A DNA stretch of 64,000 bases from an uncultured Schlesneria sp. Its GTDB lineage: Bacteria; Planctomycetota; Planctomycetia; Planctomycetales; Planctomycetaceae. The stretch covers positions 1-64,000 of the forward strand of contig CAIULL010000164.1 in assembly GCA_903899985.1 (NCBI GenBank), read 5' to 3'. Below the pieces are notes generated by a model. The model had not been told where the DNA came from and did not search any database. It saw only the letters and a list, made by a program, of their open reading frames with translations. The position numbers and the translations under genes were made by a program. Below, piece by piece: positions 34,920-43,277 of this stretch (position 1 is the stretch's first letter; each line of letters starts with the position of its first letter).

Positions 34920-35993
34920 ATGGAAATGCTGACAGAAACTGAGTTGCTGCAACGAATCCGCGTCCTGAAAGACCCTGAAATTGGCCGGACTCTGCAAGAA
35001 CTCGATATGCTGAAAGGGGTTCGTCTCAGCGGCAACGTCCTGAAGGTCAGTATCGAACTTCCAACTCATGCTTATCCCCGGCGAGAACGAATCACCGAGG
35101 CCATCCGGTCTGCTGCACAACAAGGAAATTCAGAACTCGGAACGGTTGACGTCGAATTCAGTGCCGTTGTTCGAGGCAGTATGTCGGGTGGTGCGATCGG
35201 CCTGAGAGCCAAGAATGTGATCGCTGTCGGAAGTGGCAAAGGGGGCGTGGGTAAAAGTACCGTGGCAGCGTCACTTGCTTACGGTCTGAAGACCCTTGGC
35301 TCCAAGGTTGGACTGATGGATGCCGACGTCTATGGACCAAGCATCCCACACATGGTTGGTTCGATCGATCGCCCCACTGCCATGAAAGTGACCACGGAAT
35401 CTGGCGAGGAAATCGAGCGAATCCAGCCCGCTATGGTTGACGGTATCAAAGTGATCTCGATGGGTTACTTCCTGAAGCCCGATCAGGCGGTCATCTGGCG
35501 CGGCCCCCTGCTCCATCGCGCAATCACACAATTCCTGAAAGATACCGATTGGGGTGAACTGGATTACCTGATCATCGATCTGCCCCCCGGTACGGGCGAT
35601 GTTTCGTTGACGTTGTCTCAACTGCTCGGACTGGCTGGCGCTGTCGTCGTCTGCACGCCACAACAGGTTGCCTTGCTCGACGCCATCAAGGCCATCAGCA
35701 TGTTCAACCAAGTGAAGATTCCGCTGCTCGGCATTGTGGAAAACATGACGGGCGAAATCTTTGGGCGAGGTGGAGCCAAGTCGAAAGCGGAAGAGCTTGG
35801 CGTCCCGTTCCTGGGTGAATTGCCAATTGAAGTTGGCATCCGCATGCGAGGCGATGCCGGACGTATTGCAACGCTCTTTTCCGAAGAGAATCCTTCACGG
35901 GCGCCACTCATCAACATCTGTGAGCAAGTCGCGATGCAGGTGGCGAAGCAATTACTGATTGCGCCAAAAATGCCCACGCTCGAGATTCTTTGA
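34920..35993 (+). CDS. mrp: Mrp/NBP35-type ATPase, Fe-S carrier family
   Basis: 357 residues. Residues 1-~95 form the MIP18-like DUF59 domain (ELLQRIRVLKDPEIGRTLQELDMLKGVRL), then a P-loop with deviant Walker A GSGKGGVGKST (Gly104-Thr114, Lys112), LMDADVYGPSIPHM, IDLPPGTGDVSLTL. Homologues carry and transfer iron-sulfur clusters. Odd: between IVENMT and FGRGG the usual CxxC cluster-binding pair is missing, so it may bind a cluster differently or not at all. Confidence 0.88.
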   Translation: MEMLTETELLQRIRVLKDPEIGRTLQELDMLKGVRLSGNVLKVSIELPTHAYPRRERITEAIRSAAQQGNSELGTVDVEFSAVVRGSMSGGAIGLRAKNVIAVGSGKGGVGKSTVAASLAYGLKTLGSKVGLMDADVYGPSIPHMVGSIDRPTAMKVTTESGEEIERIQPAMVDGIKVISMGYFLKPDQAVIWRGPLLHRAITQFLKDTDWGELDYLIIDLPPGTGDVSLTLSQLLGLAGAVVVCTPQQVALLDAIKAISMFNQVKIPLLGIVENMTGEIFGRGGAKSKAEELGVPFLGELPIEVGIRMRGDAGRIATLFSEENPSRAPLINICEQVAMQVAKQLLIAPKMPTLEIL

Positions 35994-36033
35994 CCCATGC
36001 GTCAATGTGGCGATGACGGTGTATGAAAGACTT

Positions 36034-36111
36034 GGGAGGGCGAGGCTCCCGCTGAGCCGCGAAGTGAGTTCGTGTACCCGCTTCGGGGCTCAGCAGGAGC
36101 TTCGCCCTCCC
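36034..36111. repeat. 78-bp palindromic element, copy 2
   Basis: GGGAGGGCGAGGCTCCCGCT GAGCCG ... GGGGCTCAGCAGGAGCTTCG CCCTCCC. Same length and ends as 9190-9267. Between the convergent Mrp and GspE-like genes. Confidence 0.9.
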
Positions 36112-36140
36112 AGCATTAAAGCAATCGTATCAACGATTTT

Positions 36141-37367
36141 TTACAGGTCTAAACCCAACTGATCCGTGGGCAATTCCCGAAGTATTTCTTCGGTACTGGT
36201 CACGCCCATCGCCACCTTGACCATTGCCGAACGTCGGAATTCGAGCATCCCTTGCTGAATCGCGAATGTTTGCAGTTCTTCACTACTGCAGCCTTTGGCA
36301 ACCAGTTGTCTGAGTGCCTTGTTAAACACCATCAGCTCAACAATCGCGGTACGCCCCGAATAACCCTGCTGCAAGCAGGCTTCACAGGCACCCGGGCCGA
36401 AAATGTATGTCCCGAATCCAGGCTCAAGGAATGATTGAATATCGCTAAACGTGTCGGGTGACTCACTGATATCATACGCGACACGGCATTTCTGGCAGAG
36501 AGTCCGCACCAACCGCTGGGCAACAACACCAAGTAAACAGTTTGAGAGGAAATAACGATTGACGCCTAAAGCGGCCATGCTTTGTACTGCACCTGCGGCG
36601 ACTGGCGAATGCAATGTCGAGAGGACGACAGTTCCGCTGTTCGCTGCACGCACTGCCGTTGCAGCGGTCTCTTCGTCTCGAATTTCACCGATCATAATCA
36701 CATCGGCTGATTGCCTGAGAACATTGCGCAGCAGTTCGGGGAAATCGAGCCCGACCTTGGTATTCGCCTGAGATTGGCGCAACCCCGGCACGGCATATTC
36801 GACAGGATCTTCCAGCGTGTTAATTTTTCGAGTGCCGTCATTCAAGTACTGAACAGCAGCATAAAGCGTCGTCGTCTTCCCGGTCCCTGTTGGCCCAGTC
36901 ACGAGAATCAGTCCGCTTGGATTATTGAGCATTGCCTGCATTTTGTTTAACTCGATCCGAGTTAAACCGATTTGTTCCAGCGTCCTCAGACCAAATTTAC
37001 GGTCAAGCAACCGCGCGGTGACGTCTTCCCCGTAAAGCGTCGGAATGATGTTAATGCGGAGATCGATGACACGGTCACCAACGGTCTGAATCCGGCGTCC
37101 TTCGTGCGGCCTTCGACGGTCACCCAAATCAATTCCGGCTTCTGCCTTCAGCAAGGTGACGACCGAACGTCCAGTTTCCAGCGGCAGCGCCGCCACAGTT
37201 TCGATCCCACCCATCCGCCGGAAGGCGACACGAAGTCCTGCTTCTTCCGCTAAGAGGAAAAGGTCACTCACGTGCAGGTCTGCCGCCCGTTCGATAATGG
37301 CAGACAGAACCTCGCCGGGAGCCATGTTTGTAAAAAAATCACCCGAGAAGCGACCGTCATAACCCAT
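36141..37367 (-). CDS. GspE/PilB-type secretion ATPase
   Basis: 408 residues; shorter N-terminus than GspE (no N1E-like domain of normal size). Walker A GPTGTGKTT (158-166, Lys164), IGEIRDEETA (Walker B, Glu228), THLHSP-like TLHSPVAAGA, and a four-cysteine zinc site Cys291/294 and Cys328/331 as in the C-terminal region of type II and IV pilus ATPases. It drives pseudopilus or pilus assembly. Its start abuts the STAS gene stop (TAA immediately followed by ATG on the minus strand). No other secretion genes are in the window. Confidence 0.9.
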   Translation of the reverse strand: MGYDGRFSGDFFTNMAPGEVLSAIIERAADLHVSDLFLLAEEAGLRVAFRRMGGIETVAALPLETGRSVVTLLKAEAGIDLGDRRRPHEGRRIQTVGDRVIDLRINIIPTLYGEDVTARLLDRKFGLRTLEQIGLTRIELNKMQAMLNNPSGLILVTGPTGTGKTTTLYAAVQYLNDGTRKINTLEDPVEYAVPGLRQSQANTKVGLDFPELLRNVLRQSADVIMIGEIRDEETAATAVRAANSGTVVLSTLHSPVAAGAVQSMAALGVNRYFLSNCLLGVVAQRLVRTLCQKCRVAYDISESPDTFSDIQSFLEPGFGTYIFGPGACEACLQQGYSGRTAIVELMVFNKALRQLVAKGCSSEELQTFAIQQGMLEFRRSAMVKVAMGVTSTEEILRELPTDQLGLDL

Positions 37368-37724
37368 TTAGGCAACCTCTCCTTGAACCAGTTGCAACGC
37401 CTGACTCGCATCGGCTGCAATTTGCAGAATACCATTCAGTTTGAGCAGTGAAATCACATTCGATGCCACAGGTTGCAAGGAATGAATCACCAGCTTGCCA
37501 CCCTGTTCACGAAAACGCTTGTGAGAACCAAGAAGCCAGCCAATGCACATCGAGTCGAGATAGTTCGAATCCTGCATGTCTAACAGAACCGTTTTCTGAT
37601 AGGCATTGGCCCCCAGAATCGCTCGAAAAGGATCCAGTGGAGGCGCAATGTCCGCTTGTACCAAGCATCCATTAATTGCGACCTGCACGACCTGTCCCTG
37701 GTCTTCCTTAATAGAAAACTTCAT
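37368..37724 (-). CDS. STAS-domain protein (anti-sigma antagonist-like)
   Basis: 118 residues. A STAS fold with VLLDMQDSNYLDSMCIGWLL: Asp57-Ser58 match the phosphoacceptor region of SpoIIAA-type proteins, then GGKLVIHSLQPVASNVISLL. Probably binds a kinase or sigma regulator, phosphorylation dependent. Co-transcribed with the secretion ATPase, an unusual pairing that suggests regulation of the motor or of its genes. Confidence 0.82.
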   Translation of the reverse strand: MKFSIKEDQGQVVQVAINGCLVQADIAPPLDPFRAILGANAYQKTVLLDMQDSNYLDSMCIGWLLGSHKRFREQGGKLVIHSLQPVASNVISLLKLNGILQIAADASQALQLVQGEVA

Positions 37725-38215
37725 AAAGGATGAGTCCGAGAAAATGAAAAAATTGCGGTGGAATTGAATTGATCAATCTACAGGCGACAGATCCCTCCTT
37801 CAAGACATCAAGCGAATCACTCTTCCAATCTTCATAAAACAACCAAGGCCCGAATTGCTGCAACAATCTGGTGCGATCATTGATGATCTCGCCCAAGTCC
37901 TTTTCGAAATCCAACCACCAGATCTTTCGCGTGATTCATTTCGGCAAAATCGATCACCAGGTCCCGCTCACGATCGTCCGGATGCGATCACGAATGCCTC
38001 GTTCGCAGAACGATACAACAGTGGCTGAAAGCGAAATCACGCGCGGTCGTTCTTGCCTCGCTCACATGCGACGAAGTCGTTCGCGATGGACAGCTTCGGC
38101 TTCGGGATAAGTGTCGATCAACATCAAATGACCTTCCGGAGATCCAACACCTCGTTCGAATTTCGCTGTGTCTGGAGAGTGAACGCCAACGATCAGAAGA
38201 CCACGGCGAGCGGCA
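37725..38215 (-). pseudogene. Possible remnants of minus-strand gene(s)
   Basis: About 490 bp without an intact gene. On the minus strand 38215-38066 reads NDAARRGLLIVGVHSPDT... LMLIDTYPEAEAVHRERLRRM and stops, and further along a different frame reads IWWLDFEKDLGEIINDRTRL LQQFGPWLFYEDW (~37930-37780). Both look protein-like but are short and lack starts. They may be decayed fragments, but I cannot assign a family. Confidence 0.3.
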
Positions 38216-39058
38216 TCATTGGCCGAGTAGCACTTCGACCGCCTCGTTTACCCATCCACTATGCCAGTCGTGCTTGCGTTCAGGACCGTCCCGATATTCG
38301 TGAGCGATTTTCCGTTCGTCCATGAAGGCATGGGCCTGCACATGTTCGGCTCGGAAATTCCCGTAGCCGATGAGGACCAAACGTTTCTCGTTCTCGTTTG
38401 AGAACTTTTTCGCGTTTTCCTCCAGGAGCTTGCTCACCCGATAGTGTTCGAAGTTGTCGACGGTGCCGAAGATTTCGCCGCTGCCGTACATCCCCGGCTT
38501 GTCCATCATCAATGGAGCGTCCCAAGCAATCGCTTTTCCGAACAGGTCCGGATGACGCAGAAGCAACGACCACGCCCCCCAGCCAGACTTGCTGAAACCG
38601 AGTAACAACCGCCCCCCGGCCTCGCCCCGCACCGGGTAGTGCTGATCAATGAACGGAACGACGATTTTAATAAAGTAACTCTCCTGGCGGATCAATTGAT
38701 TCGTCGGATGGTTGGCGTACCACGGCAAATGTGAAAACGTTGGTGCCACAAATACGGCACCAAACTTGTTGTGAAGATCAAGCTTCTTGACCTCACTCAG
38801 CCCGTCCCCGTACCGACTCTCGGTTCTGGCTTCGACCGGCAGAACGTAAATCACCGGGTATTTTTTGCCGTTTAAGAGCGTATCCGGCTGCAGTACGCGA
38901 ATCAGCGTAGTCCCGGCCTGATACGGCGATTGAACCTCGTGGACAAGAATGCCGGTGACATCCGGCTTCACTTCGGAAATCGTTAACGCCTCGTCAGCCA
39001 GCAGATTGGAAACCACTAGAACGCCAACGATCAACGGCAATGTGATTGCGCGGCTCAT
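38216..39058 (-). CDS. Secreted alpha/beta-hydrolase (esterase-like)
   Basis: 280 residues from the ATG at 39058 with AGGAAG upstream; a GTG at 39061 precedes it. Signal peptide MSRAITLPLIVGVLVVSNLLA. Nucleophile elbow GFSKSGWG, with catalytic His likely in KHDWHSGW; YPVIYVLPV early on resembles Esterase D/IroE-like enzymes. Periplasmic ester hydrolase, substrate unknown. 5 bp after the OsmC gene stop. Confidence 0.82.
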   Translation of the reverse strand: MSRAITLPLIVGVLVVSNLLADEALTISEVKPDVTGILVHEVQSPYQAGTTLIRVLQPDTLLNGKKYPVIYVLPVEARTESRYGDGLSEVKKLDLHNKFGAVFVAPTFSHLPWYANHPTNQLIRQESYFIKIVVPFIDQHYPVRGEAGGRLLLGFSKSGWGAWSLLLRHPDLFGKAIAWDAPLMMDKPGMYGSGEIFGTVDNFEHYRVSKLLEENAKKFSNENEKRLVLIGYGNFRAEHVQAHAFMDERKIAHEYRDGPERKHDWHSGWVNEAVEVLLGQ

Positions 39059-39066
39059 CACTCTTC

Positions 39067-39555
39067 CTACTCAACCGATCTCGAAGTTGACTGAACGACA
39101 GGTTCACAACGCACGTCCGATTTGACTGAATTTGCGATAAAGCACTCTTGATGTGCCTCGTCGTGCATTTGGAGGATTTCTTCGTTCGAAGGAATCCTGT
39201 TCCCGCCGAACAAGGCTGTTGGACGAAGAGTCACAACCGTGATCGCCACTTTACCGTCAACGTTTCTTCCCATGATCGCTTCCGGATTATCTCGGTAACG
39301 CTCAACCAGGAACCTTTGCTTTGCAGCAATGGAAAGAAACCACAGCATGTGGCAACTCGATAGACTGGCAACGAACGCTTCTTCCGGGTCTACGCTTGAA
39401 GCATCTGACATGGGGACCGGCACAACGTGCGGCGAAGACGATGCGGGAACGACCGCTCCACCATCAAAACACCACTCATGCCTTCTGCTGTATTTGTTAT
39501 CAGTAAAGACTTCCCCTCGCCGCTCCCAGCTTATCGACAGCGTGAATTTCGTCAT
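39067..39555 (-). CDS. OsmC-family peroxiredoxin-like protein
   Basis: 162 residues. Cys68 (SLSSCHML) and Cys138 (HQECFIANSVK) are the peroxidatic and resolving cysteines of Ohr/OsmC proteins; VDPEEAFVASLSSCHML is typical. Reduces organic or hydroperoxides in the cytoplasm. ATGA overlap with the membrane protein gene upstream, so they are translated together. Confidence 0.92.
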   Translation of the reverse strand: MTKFTLSISWERRGEVFTDNKYSRRHEWCFDGGAVVPASSSPHVVPVPMSDASSVDPEEAFVASLSSCHMLWFLSIAAKQRFLVERYRDNPEAIMGRNVDGKVAITVVTLRPTALFGGNRIPSNEEILQMHDEAHQECFIANSVKSDVRCEPVVQSTSRSVE

Positions 39556-40475
39556 GATCCTACTTCTAATACGTCATAGATGATGGACAGCAAGGGAGCC
39601 ATTTCACGATCAAAAGCTTGCTTCGCCAACGTCACGACCACCATCAGGGGAATTGCGACCAGCAAGACTTTAATTGATCCGACGAGCCATGGCTTTCGAT
39701 GCTTCAGAAAGGGCATTTCTGAGACCCAGAGTAAGAGGGGTGCCAGCAGCAGCGTCAGCGCACAGGCGGTTGAAAGGCGGCCAAAAAATCGGCCGATGAA
39801 CAGGATGCCGAATAAACCGACCACTCCGATTCCAATCGCCCCTGACAGACTGATCCTGTTCCTCATCAGGTACGTTGCGACCGTCGTTCCCACGAGCGCA
39901 GCCGCTAACGGGATTGTCGCAGCCCCCCCTTTGATGTAACCCGCCATCATGATCGTCAGCCCCGCGGATTGGGTCGTCATGGCGAGAGCCATGGGAATCG
40001 AAATCCCCGGTGAACGCGCGGATAACAACGTCAGTAGTCGCCACGTTCCTATCAACAAACTGCTCCATAACACCAGTTCAGCCCCGGACAACCACAGATC
40101 CCGGTCGCTACCAGGGCTGCTCAAGTAAACGGAACCGCGTAGAAGAATTCGCGGAGCTGCGACAGCCAGGCAGGTTCGCATCAGCCAGGCAACCGATCGC
40201 GGGATGCACGGGAACCCGGCAATCAGCTCAATCCCAATCGTTGCCGGAACAATGATCAGTAACAACCGGTCGAGACCCTTCACGGGAGGCCAAGCCAATC
40301 TCAACGCCAGGACATTGTAACCGACTGCGAGACCCAAACCGATCCCCAGGATGGAAGCAACATTCCGCCGCGTCGTACTGGTGGGACGTACCACCGCAGT
40401 GGCTGCCAGTACGAACAACAGGCTGGCGATGGCGGAAGCCGCCATCGCCAGCAGATAGAGCTTTGGATCAGGCAT
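39552..40475 (-). CDS. Polytopic membrane protein, unknown
   Basis: 307 residues, about nine hydrophobic helices and little soluble sequence; no motif recognised. It overlaps the OsmC gene by 4 bp and follows the YceI gene by 3 bp, forming one transcript YceI - membrane protein - OsmC - esterase. Confidence 0.7.
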   Translation of the reverse strand: MPDPKLYLLAMAASAIASLLFVLAATAVVRPTSTTRRNVASILGIGLGLAVGYNVLALRLAWPPVKGLDRLLLIIVPATIGIELIAGFPCIPRSVAWLMRTCLAVAAPRILLRGSVYLSSPGSDRDLWLSGAELVLWSSLLIGTWRLLTLLSARSPGISIPMALAMTTQSAGLTIMMAGYIKGGAATIPLAAALVGTTVATYLMRNRISLSGAIGIGVVGLFGILFIGRFFGRLSTACALTLLLAPLLLWVSEMPFLKHRKPWLVGSIKVLLVAIPLMVVVTLAKQAFDREMAPLLSIIYDVLEVGS

Positions 40476-40478
40476 CTG

Positions 40479-41069
40479 TTACTTACGCATACCTTCGCAA
40501 TCAATCAGAATGATTGCCTCGTCGCCAATCGGCCCGATCGCATTCTTATCAAAACCGAAGTCGCTGCGTTTGAGTGTCAGTTCGGTCGAGAAGGCGACTC
40601 GCTTGATGTCCTTGAATTGGTGCTCCTTACCACCTTTCAGCACGAAGGTAATTTTCTTGGTCGTGCCGTGCATTGTGAAGTCGCCGGTGACTTCATATCC
40701 CCCCTCAACGGGCTTTGTGCTCGTGCTCTTGAATTCGATGGTGGGGAACTGCTTCGTATCGAAGTAGTCGGGTTGACGCAGATGTTCGTCTCGGGCCTTA
40801 TTGGCCGTATCAACACTGTCGGTTTTGATGACCAGGTGGAATGTTGATTTGGAAGGGTTTTCACGGTCGATCGAAAATTTTCCGTCGACGTCATTGAATC
40901 GCCCATGAATCCAGCTGATATCGAGGTGCCGTGCTTTAAACGTCACGGATGAATGAACGAGGTCATAGGCATATTCGTCAGCCGCAAATCCAGACTGCCC
41001 CGCAGTCCAGACCGCCGCTCCGATGATAAATGCTCGAACCAGTCCAAAGAAACAATTTCGCATGCGCAT
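40479..41069 (-). CDS. YceI-family periplasmic protein
   Basis: 196 residues with signal peptide (RAFIIGAAVWTAGQSGFAA). DLVHSSVTFKARHLDISWIHGRF, TDSVDTANKARDEHLRQPDYFD and FTMHGTTKKITF are the YceI lipocalin-like fold, which binds polyisoprenoid or similar hydrophobic ligands. First gene of the operon leading to OsmC. Confidence 0.92.
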   Translation of the reverse strand: MRMRNCFFGLVRAFIIGAAVWTAGQSGFAADEYAYDLVHSSVTFKARHLDISWIHGRFNDVDGKFSIDRENPSKSTFHLVIKTDSVDTANKARDEHLRQPDYFDTKQFPTIEFKSTSTKPVEGGYEVTGDFTMHGTTKKITFVLKGGKEHQFKDIKRVAFSTELTLKRSDFGFDKNAIGPIGDEAIILIDCEGMRK

Positions 41070-41218
41070 GATCTTGTGCCTTCACTCACGAGTAATGGTA
41101 TCATTTTGTATTACGCCACCGAATGGCGACACGACATCGTATGACCCCAGGAATCGTGAGTAAAGCGGCTCGTGATCCAGTCACTCCCCATCTCCACCGT
41201 CTCGCGCAGGAATCAATC

Positions 41219-41638
41219 ATGAGTCTCTCCTCATCGTTTCAACTCGATACTGAGACATTGGTCGCTGATTCAGAATCCACTTTTCGAGACCGCTGGGCGT
41301 CGACGGCGGCGGCGTTCGTGATCGCCGTCCATTTTATTGTGTTTGTCGTTGTGGGTGGATGGTGGTACTTCATCGCTCCCCGGTTGAAACAAGCGCTTGA
41401 TCAACCCGGCCAGATCGTCACAAGCAGCCAGATTTTTTTGATTATGCAGAGCGATTTTATCGTCAACTACTGGTACGTATTTGCCGTTGCTGTGCCTCTT
41501 CTGCTCGTGTTTGACTTTCAGCTTATTCGATACATCGGGAAAGAGTATCGACTGAGTGCGGCGATCGCCTCAGGCGTCGCCATCGCGATGCTCTACCTCG
41601 CATATCCGCTGGCGGGATCTTATATTTTGAGTCATTGA
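41219..41638 (+). CDS. Small membrane protein, hypothetical
   Basis: 139 residues from the ATG at 41219 (CAGGA upstream; the frame opens further to 41123). Three hydrophobic helices (FVIAVHFIVFVVVGGWWYFI; YWYVFAVAVPLLLVFDF; AIASGVAIAMLYLAYPLAG). No family recognised. Confidence 0.65.
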   Translation: MSLSSSFQLDTETLVADSESTFRDRWASTAAAFVIAVHFIVFVVVGGWWYFIAPRLKQALDQPGQIVTSSQIFLIMQSDFIVNYWYVFAVAVPLLLVFDFQLIRYIGKEYRLSAAIASGVAIAMLYLAYPLAGSYILSH

Positions 41639-41777
41639 TCTTGCGGCTGACCGCACGCACACCAAGTGGCTTTCGGTTTTTGTCGAGTCGGTGTCACGCC
41701 TGCACAGATCGTTTTTGCACGGGCTGAAGCCCATGCAACGGACGTTTGCCATTTTCAATTTCGTGATTGGTCACACC

Positions 41778-43259
41778 ATGCTTTCTCGTCGCGATCTTCT
41801 GTGGCAATACGGTGGAGGTTTGGGCGGTCTGGCGTTGGCCAGCTTGCTCGGACGCGATGAATCTCTGACCAGAGCAGAATCGTCGGCAACTACACATCAA
41901 ATTCACGACGGCGTGCTGGAAGTTCTGCACGTTCCGCCGAAAGCGACTCGCGTGGTGCAGCTTTTTATGGCGGGTGCTGCCAGCCATATTGATCTTTACG
42001 ACCACAAGCCGGAACTCACGAAGCGGGACGGGCAACCTTGGGACCCTGGTGAGAAAGTGGAGCTGTTCCAGAATGGCCACGGTGCGACGTTCGCCTCACC
42101 CTGGAAATGGCAATCGTACGGTCAGTGTGGAAAACCCCTTTCGGAAATAAGTGCTCCGTTAGGAGCCGTGGTCGACGAAATGGCCTTCATTCACAATCTT
42201 GTTGGCAAAACAGGAGTTCACAGTTCGGCCACGTTGCTGCAAGCCACCGGCTTTCAAATGCCTGGCTTCCCCGGTATGGGAGCGTGGGTCAGTTATGGTC
42301 TGGGAAGCATGAATGACAACCTTCCGACATTCATCGTAATGCCTGACCATCGAGGCTTCCCCTCGAACGGCCAGAAGAATTGGGATTCGGCATTCCTGCC
42401 GGCTCGTCACCAGGGGACACTCATTCGCCCCGGTGCCGCCAACCCGATTGAGGACCTGTTCCCATCTCGCGAAGGGATCGTGACAAAGGGATCAGACGCC
42501 GCCGGGCTGGATGTGATGAATCGGTTGAATCGTCGGCATGCGGAAACCCGGCCGGGGGACAGCAGGCTCGAGGCACGAATCAAATCTTACGAACTCGCTG
42601 CACGAATGCAGTTGGCTGCACCTGAGGCGATGGACATTTCTGGTGAACCAAAACACATACTCAAGATGTACGGGCTCGATCATGGCTCGGGCGAATTTCC
42701 CAAGGAGATCAACGCGGAAGAAGAGACCGACATTTTCGGACGGAAATGCCTGATCGCTCGACGAATGCTGGAACGGGGAGTGCGATTCGTGCAAATCTGG
42801 TCGGGCTGCGACAACGGATTCCCTCGACGTAACTGGGACTCACACGAAGACGTCCCACGCGATCATGGTCCTCTCGCCCTGGGCATGTCACACGGAGCGG
42901 CCGCACTGATCGCCGACCTGAAACAACGTGGGATGCTCGAAGATACAATTATCCATTGGACGACCGAGTTTGGTCGTATGCCGTGTGCTCAAGGGGGGAA
43001 AGGGCGTGACCACAATCCGTTCGTGTTCACGAACTGGTTGGCAGGAGGTGGAATTCGTGGAGGAACAACTTACGGCCCCAGCGACGAATGGGGCTATAAA
43101 CCGCTGGACCGAGCCAATCCGACGCAAGTCTATGACATCCACGCGACGATGCTTCATCTGCTTGGCATTGACCATACGAAACTGACGTTCCGTCACAACG
43201 GGATTGACCGACGATTGACCGACGTGCATGGTCACGTCATCCGCGACATCATCGTGTGA
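41778..43259 (+). CDS. DUF1501 protein
   Basis: 493 residues from the ATG at 41778; in-frame ATG at 41733 gives 15 more residues. Leader LSRRDLLWQYGGGLGGLALA SLLG is Tat-like. FMAGAASHIDLYDHKPELTK, WSGCDNGFPRRNWDSHEDVP, WTTEFGRMPCAQGGKGRDHN and a final [13 protein letters not shown] match the DUF1501 group. No DUF1553/PSD1 partner adjacent. Its stop is 18 bp from the convergent Hsp70 gene end. Confidence 0.9.
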   Translation: MLSRRDLLWQYGGGLGGLALASLLGRDESLTRAESSATTHQIHDGVLEVLHVPPKATRVVQLFMAGAASHIDLYDHKPELTKRDGQPWDPGEKVELFQNGHGATFASPWKWQSYGQCGKPLSEISAPLGAVVDEMAFIHNLVGKTGVHSSATLLQATGFQMPGFPGMGAWVSYGLGSMNDNLPTFIVMPDHRGFPSNGQKNWDSAFLPARHQGTLIRPGAANPIEDLFPSREGIVTKGSDAAGLDVMNRLNRRHAETRPGDSRLEARIKSYELAARMQLAAPEAMDISGEPKHILKMYGLDHGSGEFPKEINAEEETDIFGRKCLIARRMLERGVRFVQIWSGCDNGFPRRNWDSHEDVPRDHGPLALGMSHGAAALIADLKQRGMLEDTIIHWTTEFGRMPCAQGGKGRDHNPFVFTNWLAGGGIRGGTTYGPSDEWGYKPLDRANPTQVYDIHATMLHLLGIDHTKLTFRHNGIDRRLTDVHGHVIRDIIV

Positions 43260-43277
43260 CAATTCGTTGACATTTGA

